Below are positions 23,950 to 32,012 of a DNA stretch of 34,452 nucleotides, piece by piece. Both the position numbers and the translations under genes were made by a program. The DNA is from Betaproteobacteria bacterium (GTDB lineage Bacteria > Pseudomonadota > Gammaproteobacteria > Burkholderiales > SG8-41): assembly GCA_028291945.1 (NCBI GenBank), contig JAQGNH010000177.1, positions 1-34,452 of the forward strand, read 5' to 3'. A model generated the notes under the pieces. It did not search any database. It saw only the letters and a list, made by a program, of their open reading frames with translations, and was not told where the DNA came from. Each line of letters begins with the position of its first letter. Within the stretch, counting starts at the first letter, position 1.

Positions 23950-24884
23950 TCGTGATTCTCGATGGCGGGCCGCAAACGACCGTGCAGGACCTCGGCCGCT
24001 TTGGGCAACTGCGTTACGGAATCCCCCCATCCGGACCCGTCGACGGACATGCCTTCGTGCTCGCAAACCGGCTCGTGGGTAACGGCGACTCCGCAGCTGC
24101 GCTCGAGTGCACCGTGATGGGCGCGCGTTTTCAGGTTCACGTTGCGTGTGCAATCGCAGTGACGGGCGCAGAGATGCCGGTGACGATCAATGGCTCCGAG
24201 GCGCCGCGCTGGAGTACCTTGATAGTTAAATCCGGCGATGTGGTGAAACTCGGCGCCGCACGTGTGGGCGTGCGCAGCTACATCGCATTCTCCGGCGGTC
24301 TCGATGTGACTGCAGTGCTGGGTTCGCGCTCAACTTATCTTCGGGGCGGACTCGGCGGCCTCGAAGGACGGGCGCTGCGCAAAGACGATCGCGTGTCCCT
24401 GCTGCCGGCGCTTCTGCCGCGGGCGTGGCGCGTTGCGAGTGACCGCGTGCCAGACTATGCGACTGCACCTGAGGTCCGAGTGGTGCTCGGCCCGCAGGCC
24501 GATCGCTTCACGGAAGCCGGTGTCGCTGCGTTTCTGAACAACTCGTACGAAATGCTGCCGCAGTCCGATCGCATGGGTGCGCGGCTGCGCGGCGAGCGCG
24601 TGCCGCACTTGCGTGGGCATGACATCATCTCCGATGGCATCGCACTCGGCTCGGTGCAGGTCGCAGGCGATGGTCAGCCGATCATATTGCTCGTGGATCG
24701 GCAATCGACAGGTGGCTACACGAAACTGGCCACGGTGTGCTCGTTCGATATCGGGCGCGTCGGCCAGCTCAAACCCGGCCGTTCACTGCGCTTTCGCGCA
24801 GTCGGCGTCGATGAAGCTCACCGGCTTTTGCAGGAGCATCGAGCCCTGCTCGAATCGGACCTGAGCGCCAAGGCAAAGGAGTGA
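23946..24884 (+). CDS. pxpC: 5-oxoprolinase subunit C (biotin-dependent carboxyltransferase-like)
   Basis: The ATG at 23946 overlaps the pxpB stop as ATGA. The 312-aa protein has the PxpC/KipA marks: GGPQTTVQDLGRFGQLRYGI, PPSGPVDGHAF, YIAFSGGLDVTAVLGS, then QSDRMGARLRGE and SDGIALGSVQVAGDGQPIIL. It forms the catalytic assembly with PxpB and, with PxpA, carries out ATP-dependent ring opening of pyroglutamate. The gap to pxpA is four bp. Length and motif order are normal, so the gene looks functional. Confidence 0.93.
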   Translation: MIVILDGGPQTTVQDLGRFGQLRYGIPPSGPVDGHAFVLANRLVGNGDSAAALECTVMGARFQVHVACAIAVTGAEMPVTINGSEAPRWSTLIVKSGDVVKLGAARVGVRSYIAFSGGLDVTAVLGSRSTYLRGGLGGLEGRALRKDDRVSLLPALLPRAWRVASDRVPDYATAPEVRVVLGPQADRFTEAGVAAFLNNSYEMLPQSDRMGARLRGERVPHLRGHDIISDGIALGSVQVAGDGQPIILLVDRQSTGGYTKLATVCSFDIGRVGQLKPGRSLRFRAVGVDEAHRLLQEHRALLESDLSAKAKE

Positions 24885-24888
24885 CGTC

Positions 24889-25701
24889 ATGACTACGGAC
24901 ATCGACCTCAACTGCGATATGGGCGAGAGCTACGGGCGCTGGACGCTGGGTGCGGACGAAGAGATCATGCCATTCATCACTTCAGCCAGCGTCGCGTGCG
25001 GTTTCCATGGCGGCGACCCGCACGTGATGCGCGAAACCGTGAGGCTCGCGCTCGAGCATAACGTTGCCATCGGCTCTCATCCTTCGCTCCCAGACCTGAT
25101 GGGATTCGGAAGGCGCGTCATGGACGTCTCGCCGCAGGAGCTGAAAGATTACGTCTGTTACCAGACCGGTGCGCTGCGCGAATTCGTCCGCGCGGCGGGC
25201 AACGACCTCCAGCACGTGAAAGCGCACGGTGTCCTCTACAACATGCTCGAGAAAGACGACGCACTGGTGCGTGCGATTGCCGAAGCGACTCGGGATTCGG
25301 GCGGCGAGTTGATCATGATGGCACTCGCATCCGGCAAATGCGATGCGCAGGCAAGGAAGATGGGCCTGCGCGTAGCGTCCGAAGGTTTTGCGGATCGGGC
25401 ATACAACGCCGACGGCACGCTCCTGTCCCGCAAGCTGAAGGGCTCGCTCATCGAGGATCCTCGGCGCGCAGCGGCGCAGGCCGTGCTGATGGCGACGGAG
25501 GGAAGGGTACCCACGATGGACGGACAGCAGATCGCGATCTCCGTGCAGACCATCTGCTGCCACGGCGATACGCCTGGCGCTCCTACGATCGTGCGCGCAG
25601 TGCGCGAAGCGCTGGAGAAGGCGGGATGCCGCGTCCGCGCGCTGCGCGAGTGGCTGCCGGCGGGCGAAAAATCGTTACACCAAAAGCCACAGCAGAATTA
25701 A
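24889..25701 (+). CDS. pxpA: 5-oxoprolinase subunit A (LamB/YcsF family)
   Basis: The 270-aa product has the full PxpA pattern: IDLNCDMGESYGRW at the start, SVACGFHGGDPHVM near residue 40, AIGSHPSLPDLMGFGRR, VKAHGVLYNM near 110 and CCHGDTPGAP near 225. AAGGAG lies seven nt before the ATG, inside the end of pxpC. It is the last gene of the DUF1445-pxpB-pxpC-pxpA unit, so the order differs from Escherichia coli, where pxpA follows pxpC as well but the DUF1445 gene is absent. A small inverted-repeat element follows the stop codon. Confidence 0.93.
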   Translation: MTTDIDLNCDMGESYGRWTLGADEEIMPFITSASVACGFHGGDPHVMRETVRLALEHNVAIGSHPSLPDLMGFGRRVMDVSPQELKDYVCYQTGALREFVRAAGNDLQHVKAHGVLYNMLEKDDALVRAIAEATRDSGGELIMMALASGKCDAQARKMGLRVASEGFADRAYNADGTLLSRKLKGSLIEDPRRAAAQAVLMATEGRVPTMDGQQIAISVQTICCHGDTPGAPTIVRAVREALEKAGCRVRALREWLPAGEKSLHQKPQQN

Positions 25702-25724
25702 GGGACGCTAAGGAACAAGCGCGG

Positions 25725-25852
25725 ACGCCAAGGACAACGAATAGCAGAGCGCTTCAAAGACTACGAAAACCTTCGTGAGCTCATCACGTCCCGTTGGTGG
25801 CGAGGCAAGCGGATGTCAAAAAACGACTGTTGTTCCTTTGCGTCCTTGGCGT
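25725..25852. repeat. Intergenic inverted-repeat element between pxpA and the Gfo/Idh gene
   Basis: ACGCCAAGGAC (25725-25735) is inverted as GTCCTTGGCGT (25842-25852), a perfect 11-bp match. A second inverted pair, AGGAACAA (25711-25718) and TTGTTCCT (25830-25837), lies next to it. The order of arms does not nest, so this is not a simple hairpin. It looks like two inverted copies of a GGACGC-AAGGA module. The two flanking genes converge here, so it may mark transcript ends. Confidence 0.5.
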
Positions 25853-25877
25853 GATGCTTTGCTTTTTTGTGCGTTCC

Positions 25878-26852
25878 TCAGGGCGCTACGGCCACCTTGC
25901 CACCCGACTCCATCGACCTGATCGTCGCTTCCAGTGCAGCGACGCCGTCGATCATCTGCTGAGGCGTGATCGGATACGCGGCGCCACCCGCAACGGCATC
26001 CGCGAATGTTTCGAGCTCCAGGCGCAGTGAGTCTACGGGCTCGAAGGTGAAGTTTTCCGGTTGAGCGTTGGTCTTTCGCACCGTCAGATGGTTTGGACCC
26101 ATCGCTTCGACCGAACCCTCTTTGCCGAACACGTGTACGCGCCAGTACTGCGGCGTCGTGCGCACGCCGCACAACACCCCGCTCACCTTGTTCGAGAATT
26201 CGAGGAACACGGACAGCGTATCGACCGGCTCGGGCGCAGGTGGATGCGAGATGACGTGCGCGTGCACTGTATGCACTGAACCGGCGACGGCGACGAACGC
26301 GTCGAGAATGTGTATGCCTGTCGCCGTGAGCCCGCCGCCCGGCGCGTCCTGATCACCGCCGCGCCACCCTTCGTAATACCTGCGCGTGCTTTCGTTACTG
26401 AAGTGGCCTTCGAGATGAAGGATATCTCCGAGATCGCCGCTAGCCGCCACGCGTCTCAGCTCGTGCATCGAGCCCCAGAAGCGCTTGTCGTGTCCGAGGC
26501 CGAGCGGCACGCCGGCGCGCCCGCAGGCCTGAACAGCGAGTTCGGCATCGGCCTTGTTGAGCGCGAGAGGCTTCTCGCAGAAAACCGCCTTGCCGGCCGC
26601 AGCAGCGGCAACGATCTGTGGCGTGTGCAGCGAGTGTGGCGTAGCGAGCACGACCGCCTGAATTCGCGGGTCGCGGAGCATGCGTTCGAAATCCGTCGAC
26701 AGCTCGAGACCTTGTTGCGTGGCAAACTCGCGCGCGGGTTCCGGTCGCCTGACGACACATTGGACGAATCGCAGCTTACTGCTCTTCCCCTGCACCGAGT
26801 TGACGAGGTTCTTACCCCAGCGGCCAAGGCCGACGATTGCAGCGTTGATCAT
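25878..26852 (-). CDS. Gfo/Idh/MocA-family oxidoreductase (324 aa)
   Basis: The N-terminal Rossmann fold has AAIVGLGRWGKNLV (GxGxxG) for NAD(P). CEKPLALNK supplies the family's conserved EKP lysine at about residue 94. The C-terminal half has the alpha/beta domain with GGGLTATGIHILDAF, where the D-H pair typical of catalysis lies. Members oxidise or reduce sugars, inositols and other polyols or ring alcohols; the substrate is unknown. AAAGG sits about nine nt upstream of the ATG. It is divergent from the Bug/isomerase/amidase operon across about 260 bp, and joint control is plausible. Confidence 0.9.
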   Translation of the reverse strand: MINAAIVGLGRWGKNLVNSVQGKSSKLRFVQCVVRRPEPAREFATQQGLELSTDFERMLRDPRIQAVVLATPHSLHTPQIVAAAAAGKAVFCEKPLALNKADAELAVQACGRAGVPLGLGHDKRFWGSMHELRRVAASGDLGDILHLEGHFSNESTRRYYEGWRGGDQDAPGGGLTATGIHILDAFVAVAGSVHTVHAHVISHPPAPEPVDTLSVFLEFSNKVSGVLCGVRTTPQYWRVHVFGKEGSVEAMGPNHLTVRKTNAQPENFTFEPVDSLRLELETFADAVAGGAAYPITPQQMIDGVAALEATIRSMESGGKVAVAP

Positions 26853-27111
26853 CCTTCAAAGCCTTTCGAAAATAGGTGCCGCCAAAGCGCCGAGCGTCCC
26901 GATCGCGAGACGACTTCGACTGCGGACGACCGTGCTCAGCTCGCGCCAATGGATTTTCGACATGGCTTCTATCAGACCCGACGCCCAATCACAAGCGAAA
27001 CACCTTCACACCCCACGCGCGAACATGCGTTATTGTTTATGCTAAAAGCTAGTCGTGACGCGTGCGGACAGCGCAAAAAAACAATCGCCTGTCCCAAATC
27101 GGGGAGTCGCA

Positions 27112-28092
27112 ATGAAAAATCTCGGCTGTGCTGCAGGCTCGATCGCTGTCCTGCTGGCGGGAAGTGCTTTGGCACAGGCGCCGGCAACTCCTGCCTATCC
27201 AGTCAAACCAGTTCGCATCCTCGTCGGCTTCGCGCCCGGCGGCGGCATCGATATCGTCGCGCGCATCTACGCGCAGCGCCTCACCGATTCAGTCGGGCAA
27301 TCGTTCATTGTCGATAACCGGCCCGGCGCCGGCGGCACGATCGCCACCGATACGCTCGCGAAGGCGCCACCCGACGGCTATACGTTGATCATGGTCTCCG
27401 TGACGCATTCGATCAACGCGTCGCTATACTCCAAGTTGCCCTACGACACGATCAAAGCGTTCACGCCGGTCACTCCCGCTGCGCTGCAGGCGGACGTGAT
27501 TGCCGTTCACCCGTCTCTTCCGGTCAAATCGGTGCGCGAGCTCGTCGCGCTCGCGAAGACAAAACCCGGCGACGTGAGCTATGCGCACGCAGGCAACGGA
27601 ACGCTCATGCACGTCGGCATGGAGCTGTTCCTCTCGATGGCGGGCATCAAGATGCTCGCGGTACCTTACAACGGGTCCGGCCCGTCGACGGTCGCGACAC
27701 TCGGCGGACAGGTGCCGGTGCTTTCGACCAGCCTCCCCCCTTCCCTCCCACACGCGAAGGCCGGCAAGTTAAGGATACTGGCGGTGACCACCGCGCAACG
27801 CACACCGCTCGCGCCGGAGTATCCGACCGTCGACGAGGCAGCGGGACTGAAGGGTTACGAAGCTGTCGTGTGGATCGGCCTGCTGGCCCCGGCCGGAACA
27901 CCCGCGGCTGTCGTCAACAAGCTGAACGCTGACGTCGAACGACTGCAGCAAACGCGCGAGCTGCGCGAGCAGATGGCAAAGCAGGGTACGGACCCCTATC
28001 GCGATACACCGGCGGGTTTCGCGGAGCTCATCCGCAAGGACGTTGCGAAGTGGGGCAAGATCGTGCACGACACAGGACTCAAAGCGGAGTGA
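27112..28092 (+). CDS. Bug/TctC solute-binding protein, first gene of a catabolic operon (326 aa)
   Basis: GGGGAG seven nt upstream fixes the ATG at 27112. The longer frame from 27055 is not needed. A signal peptide (GCAAGSIAVLLAGSALA-Q) leads to YPVKPVRILVGFAPGGGID, FIVDNRPGAGGTIA, PDGYTLI, LPYDTIKAFTPV and the unusual second ligand loop HAGNGTLMHVGMEL. VPYNGSGPSTVATLGG replaces the common VPYKG. It is followed by the Asp/Glu-racemase-family gene and an amidase, so the ligand may be an amide or dicarboxylate they process. This is inference from gene order. Confidence 0.9.
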   Translation: MKNLGCAAGSIAVLLAGSALAQAPATPAYPVKPVRILVGFAPGGGIDIVARIYAQRLTDSVGQSFIVDNRPGAGGTIATDTLAKAPPDGYTLIMVSVTHSINASLYSKLPYDTIKAFTPVTPAALQADVIAVHPSLPVKSVRELVALAKTKPGDVSYAHAGNGTLMHVGMELFLSMAGIKMLAVPYNGSGPSTVATLGGQVPVLSTSLPPSLPHAKAGKLRILAVTTAQRTPLAPEYPTVDEAAGLKGYEAVVWIGLLAPAGTPAAVVNKLNADVERLQQTRELREQMAKQGTDPYRDTPAGFAELIRKDVAKWGKIVHDTGLKAE

Positions 28093-28105
28093 ACTGAAAC
28101 GTCCA

Positions 28106-28174
28106 CGCCGCTCCTTCGGCGCAGCTTCGCTACGCCTCCGGGCGCAACGGCACGCTTAAGCGGCTTGCGCCGCT
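28106..28174 (+). other. Two GC hairpins in the Bug-to-isomerase intergenic gap
   Basis: CGCCG-6-CGGCG (28106-28121) and AGCGGC-TTGC-GCCGCT (28159-28174) are stable short hairpins in the 105-bp gap. Neither has a T-tract. They could protect the 3' end of the solute-binding-protein message, a common way to give it a higher level than downstream genes. Confidence 0.4.
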
Positions 28175-28197
28175 ACAGGTAGATCTATGGAGGTCTC

Positions 28198-28893
28198 ATG
28201 AGACATAAGCTGGGAATTATTGTCCCGTCGTGGAACACGATGATGGAATACGAAACGCAGCGCATGGCAGGCAACGGCACGTCGGTGCATACGATGCGTA
28301 TCTCACACACCGCCGACACCGAGGAGAACGTCATCTGGATGGGGACGCAGGTGCCGGCCGCGGCCAAGCTGCTCGCGCATGCAAAAGTCGATGTGATCTG
28401 CTACGGATGCACCGGCGGAGGCTTTATCAAGGGGCCGGGATACGACCAGCAACTTACGAATGAGATCAAGGAAGCGACGGGCATACCCGGGACCACTACG
28501 ATCGTCGGCGTCACGGACGCGCTGCGTGCATTCGATGCGAAGAAACTCTGCGTCGCTTCGCCCTACGAACCGTGGCTGAACGACAAGCTGCGCGACTTCC
28601 TCGGGAAAACGGGTTTCGAGGTGCTGGCGATCAAAGGACTTGGCACGCAGGCGCATTCCAGCGTCAAAGCCGAGGACGTCGAAGCGCTCGTCACGAGCGT
28701 CGACCGGCCCGACGCGCAGGCCATCTTCATCAGCTGCACGAACTTCGGAACGCTCGACATCATCGAGTCGCTCGAAAAGAAACTGGGCAAACCGGTCGTC
28801 ACGAGCAATTCCGCTTCGATGTGGAAAATGATGCGCCTCGTCGGCGACAAGAGCGCAGTGCCCGGAGGCGGACGACTGTTTCGGGAACATTGA
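28198..28893 (+). CDS. Asp/Glu racemase superfamily protein, maleate isomerase/arylmalonate decarboxylase-like (231 aa)
   Basis: The two catalytic cysteines of the two-fold pseudo-symmetric fold are present: C71 in CYGCTGGGF and C180 in FISCTNFGT. The N-terminal LGIIVPSWNTMMEYE is the phosphate/carboxylate-binding turn of the maleate isomerase group. Having both cysteines favours an isomerase or racemase over arylmalonate decarboxylase, which has lost the first one. The real substrate is not known. GGAGG lies four nt upstream of ATG 28198. It sits between a Bug protein and an amidase, so it probably works on the acid the amidase releases, or on the imported diacid. Confidence 0.87.
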   Translation: MRHKLGIIVPSWNTMMEYETQRMAGNGTSVHTMRISHTADTEENVIWMGTQVPAAAKLLAHAKVDVICYGCTGGGFIKGPGYDQQLTNEIKEATGIPGTTTIVGVTDALRAFDAKKLCVASPYEPWLNDKLRDFLGKTGFEVLAIKGLGTQAHSSVKAEDVEALVTSVDRPDAQAIFISCTNFGTLDIIESLEKKLGKPVVTSNSASMWKMMRLVGDKSAVPGGGRLFREH

Positions 28894-28918
28894 TCGAACC
28901 GATGATCTGTCAGAATAA

Positions 28919-30193
28919 ATGAAGCCAAACGAATGGACCGCGGTCGAAATCGCATCCGCAATCCAAAGCGGCCGCACGACGTGCGAAGCGGTTACGCGCG
29001 CGTGTCTGGAGCATATCGCCGAGCGCGAGCCCAAAGTGCAGGCTTGGGAATTCCTGGATCCGGAGCTGGCGATCGCGCAGGCGCGCGCGCTCGATAAGCG
29101 CGGCGCGTCAGGTCCGCTGAGCGGCGTTCCGTTCGGCGTGAAGGACATCATCGATACGTTCGATATGCCGACCGCCTACGGCTCTCCGATTTACGCCGGA
29201 CACCGACCCCAACGCGACGCCGCGTGTGTTGCGATGGGTCGCAAGGCGGGCGGTGTTGTCATGGGCAAGACCGTGACTGCGGAGTTCGCGGTCAACTATC
29301 CGGGTAAGACGCGCAATCCGTTCGACGCGACACGCACTCCAGGGGGTTCATCGAGCGGATCGGCCGCCGCCGTGGCCGACTTCATGGTGCCACTCGCCCT
29401 CGCGACGCAGACCACGGGATCGACGATCAAGCCCGGATCGTTCTGCGGCGTGTTCGCCTATCGTCCCACGTTCGGCGACGTGCGCTGCTCAGGCGTGATG
29501 GAATCGTCCAGCTCGTGCGATGCCGTCGGCTTCTATGCACGCACGGTGGAGGACATCGCACTTCATCGCGATGTGCTTGTCGGCATCGATCCCGAGCCGC
29601 TTCCCGAACAAGTGGCTGCGCCCCGCATCGGATTCGTTCGCCCGCCGCAATGGTCGAAGCTGGAGCCTTACACGCAGCAGTTGCTCGAAGATGCGGCACG
29701 TCGGCTCGCCCGCGCTGGGGCGAAGGTTTCGGATGCGGTTCTGCCTGTGGAATTCAGGCATGCCGAGGAAGCACATCGCACGGTATCGTGCCGCGAGTTC
29801 GCGCTCAATTTCACACAGGAGATCGAACATCATTGGGATGCGCTGAGCGAAGATCTGCGCAACGGCAAGATCAGACTCGGCAGGGAGTGCAGCTTCGAGC
29901 GCTATCGTGAAGCGCGTGCGCTGGCGGAGCGCTGCCGCCGCGGGCTCGTGTCGGTGTTCGAGGATTACGACGTCCTGCTCGCACCCTCAGCAGTCGGCGA
30001 AGCGCCGGTCGGCTGGAACACCGGCGACTCGACGCTCGCCTCGAGCTGGACGCTCATGCACACGCCCACGATGAACATTCCGGTGTTCAAAGGGCCCAAC
30101 GGCTTGCCTGTCGGCGCGCAGGTCATCGCTGCGAACGGCAACGATCGCAAGCTTTTCGCCGTCGCGAGGTGGATGTACCAGCGTCTGATCTAG
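28919..30193 (+). CDS. Amidase signature family hydrolase (424 aa)
   Basis: The Ser-cisSer-Lys triad is visible: K75 in GVPFGVKDIID, S144 in the GGSSSGSAAAV loop, and the nucleophile S168 in TTGSTIKPGSF. The nucleophile loop reads TTGSTIKPGSFCG, not the common TGGSIRxPA, which points to a divergent subgroup. Family members hydrolyse amides to acid and ammonia in the cytoplasm. Length is at the shorter end but complete. The ATG at 28919 follows the isomerase stop by 25 bp and has only a weak ribosome-binding site, so translation may depend on the upstream gene. Substrate unknown. Confidence 0.9.
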   Translation: MKPNEWTAVEIASAIQSGRTTCEAVTRACLEHIAEREPKVQAWEFLDPELAIAQARALDKRGASGPLSGVPFGVKDIIDTFDMPTAYGSPIYAGHRPQRDAACVAMGRKAGGVVMGKTVTAEFAVNYPGKTRNPFDATRTPGGSSSGSAAAVADFMVPLALATQTTGSTIKPGSFCGVFAYRPTFGDVRCSGVMESSSSCDAVGFYARTVEDIALHRDVLVGIDPEPLPEQVAAPRIGFVRPPQWSKLEPYTQQLLEDAARRLARAGAKVSDAVLPVEFRHAEEAHRTVSCREFALNFTQEIEHHWDALSEDLRNGKIRLGRECSFERYREARALAERCRRGLVSVFEDYDVLLAPSAVGEAPVGWNTGDSTLASSWTLMHTPTMNIPVFKGPNGLPVGAQVIAANGNDRKLFAVARWMYQRLI

Positions 30194-30272
30194 TGAGTAC
30201 GCTGCGACGTGTTCTCGAAGATATGAAGATCGCCAACATCAAGCGAGAACTGATCTTGCGCAGATGCGTGCT

Positions 30273-30629
30273 CTAACCCTTACCGATAACCCTATGCAGC
30301 GTATGCTGCCGATTGCGCGTAAACGGCCGCACCTGAGATGGCCAGCGCCCGGCCTCTACGGCGTTCGCGAATGCAGCGCTCGTCAGCACGTCGGGGCTTT
30401 CGAGCTCTACGATGCAGGAGTAACGCGGTCCCTGTGGCTCGACCGTCTTCGTCTCACCGCCGATCGTGACGCGCAGCGTATCGGTTTTCACGCGCGTTGC
30501 CGAAATCACGCCGGGCACTTTCGAGAGGTGAGGAACGTGTTCGGTGTCGTACACGTCGTTAAACAAGGCTTCCTTGTCGGGGTCCACGTCCATGGACGCC
30601 GTAAAAATCCACTTACCGGTGATGGGCAT
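30273..30629 (-). CDS. Small dimeric alpha+beta barrel (ABM/EthD-like) protein (118 aa)
   Basis: The sequence starts WIFTASMDVDPDKEALFNDV, then VYDTEHVPHLSKVPGVISAT, which is the beta-alpha pattern of dimeric alpha+beta barrels of the EthD/DUF4286 kind (a strand, a helix with DxxHxP and a VPGV turn). AGGA lies eight to nine nt upstream. It could be a small heme-free oxygenase-like or ligand-binding protein. No function is assigned. It is convergent with the amidase and divergent from the next Bug gene. Confidence 0.65.
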   Translation of the reverse strand: MPITGKWIFTASMDVDPDKEALFNDVYDTEHVPHLSKVPGVISATRVKTDTLRVTIGGETKTVEPQGPRYSCIVELESPDVLTSAAFANAVEAGRWPSQVRPFTRNRQHTLHRVIGKG

Positions 30630-30865
30630 CGTGTGAGTTCCTGAGCGATGTAGGTGGCGAATCGTAACAGCGGGTGAAAACCGGGAACAGAGGCGCGCGA
30701 GCCGATCCGCGCGAATCGCGAGGTGGCGGTACGCGCAACGGCGACGCGAGGCCTTTTCGTGTGCAGGTTGCCAGAGAAGCTAATGAGAGCAATGATCGGA
30801 GTTTTTTTTGGCCCCGCGGGAACATGTCGGAGCCGCCATGAACTGGTTGCAGCTGAGGAGTAAGC

Positions 30866-31843
30866 GTGAGATCGAAATACCTGACTGCCATTACGTTCGC
30901 CATCGTTACTATGGCTTGGCTGACGTCCTTTGCGCTTGCACAGCCCTATCCGACTAAGCCGATTCGGCTGCTCATCCCTTCGCCGCCCGGTGGGGGAACC
31001 GATACTTTGGGTCGTATCCTGAAAGAAGGGTTCACCGAGCGTTGGGGACAGCCGGTCATCGTCGACAATCGCGGCGGCGCGAGCGGAAGGATAGCTGCTG
31101 CTGCGGCCGCCAAGGCGACACCGGACGGCCATACATTATTTTTCACATACGGTGGTGTACTGACGACAGGATTGCCGCTGTTTCGCAAACTGCCGTATCA
31201 CCCCATCGATGATTTTGCTCCCGTCGCGATGGTTGCCCATGTGCCCGGCATTTTGGTCGCGCATCCTTCGTTTGCACCAAAGACGGTCGCGGAGATCATC
31301 AAGCTCGCCAAGGCCCGACCTGGAGCATTGACGCCTGGCACCTCCAGCATTGGCAGCAGCTCCCATCTGAACATGGAATTGTTCAAGCAAATGGCCCGCA
31401 TCGACCTGCTGCAGGTTTCGTATCCTGGTGATGCACCCGCCCTCGTCGCATTGCTCGGCGGCCACGTGCAGTTCGCGTTCAACAACGCCGTAGTGGCTTT
31501 GCCGCACATTCAATCAGCTAAGCTCAGGGCGATCGCAGTCGCGACCTCCACGCGCGCTCCCAATCTGCCGGACATTCCAACGATCGCCGAAAGCGGCCTG
31601 CCCGGCTACGAAGGCCTTCTTTTTTACGTACTCGTAGCGCCTGCGAAAACGCCGCCTGCAGTAGTCAACACGTTGAACGAAGCAGTCAGGCAAATAAAAC
31701 AGACCGCGGCCGTGAAGCAGATCTTCTCGACATTGGGAGCGGTATCGATAGACATGACTCCCGAAGCGCTGCGCGTGTTCTTGCAACGGGAGCTCGAGAA
31801 ATGGACGAAAGTCATTCAAACCGGCGGAATTCAGCCGGACTAA
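30866..31843 (+). CDS. Bug/TctC solute-binding protein with GTG start (325 aa)
   Basis: GAGGAG lies five nt before the GTG at 30866, which opens a signal peptide (RSKYLTAITFAIVTMAWLTS, cleavage ALA-Q). The domain has YPTKPIRLLIPSPPGGGTD, VIVDNRGGASGRIA, PDGHTLF (His in place of the usual Tyr), LPYHPIDDFAPV, the second ligand loop GTSSIGSSSHLNME, and PTIAESGLPGYEG. DNRGGASG differs from DNRAGA. It is 169 bp before the LLM monooxygenase on the same strand and may share a transcript with it. The ligand is unknown. Confidence 0.9.
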   Translation: MRSKYLTAITFAIVTMAWLTSFALAQPYPTKPIRLLIPSPPGGGTDTLGRILKEGFTERWGQPVIVDNRGGASGRIAAAAAAKATPDGHTLFFTYGGVLTTGLPLFRKLPYHPIDDFAPVAMVAHVPGILVAHPSFAPKTVAEIIKLAKARPGALTPGTSSIGSSSHLNMELFKQMARIDLLQVSYPGDAPALVALLGGHVQFAFNNAVVALPHIQSAKLRAIAVATSTRAPNLPDIPTIAESGLPGYEGLLFYVLVAPAKTPPAVVNTLNEAVRQIKQTAAVKQIFSTLGAVSIDMTPEALRVFLQRELEKWTKVIQTGGIQPD

Positions 31844-32012
31844 AAGCACGAGCAGATCAGCCAGTGCGAAAAGCGCGACGCACCATGCTTTGCCTACCCT
31901 TGCCAGCCTTCTGGTTCCCCAATCAGAACGTCACGCCATGCTGTGAATGAAACGTCTTCGGGCCTTCCTTTTCCGGGCGCGTTATGATCGCAGTACATGA
32001 CATTGGAAACTG

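Noticed and set aside
26310-27317. 335-residue plus-strand frame overlapping two genes
   Set aside because: It runs antisense through the Gfo/Idh gene and into the Bug gene in another frame. The composition is shadow-like.
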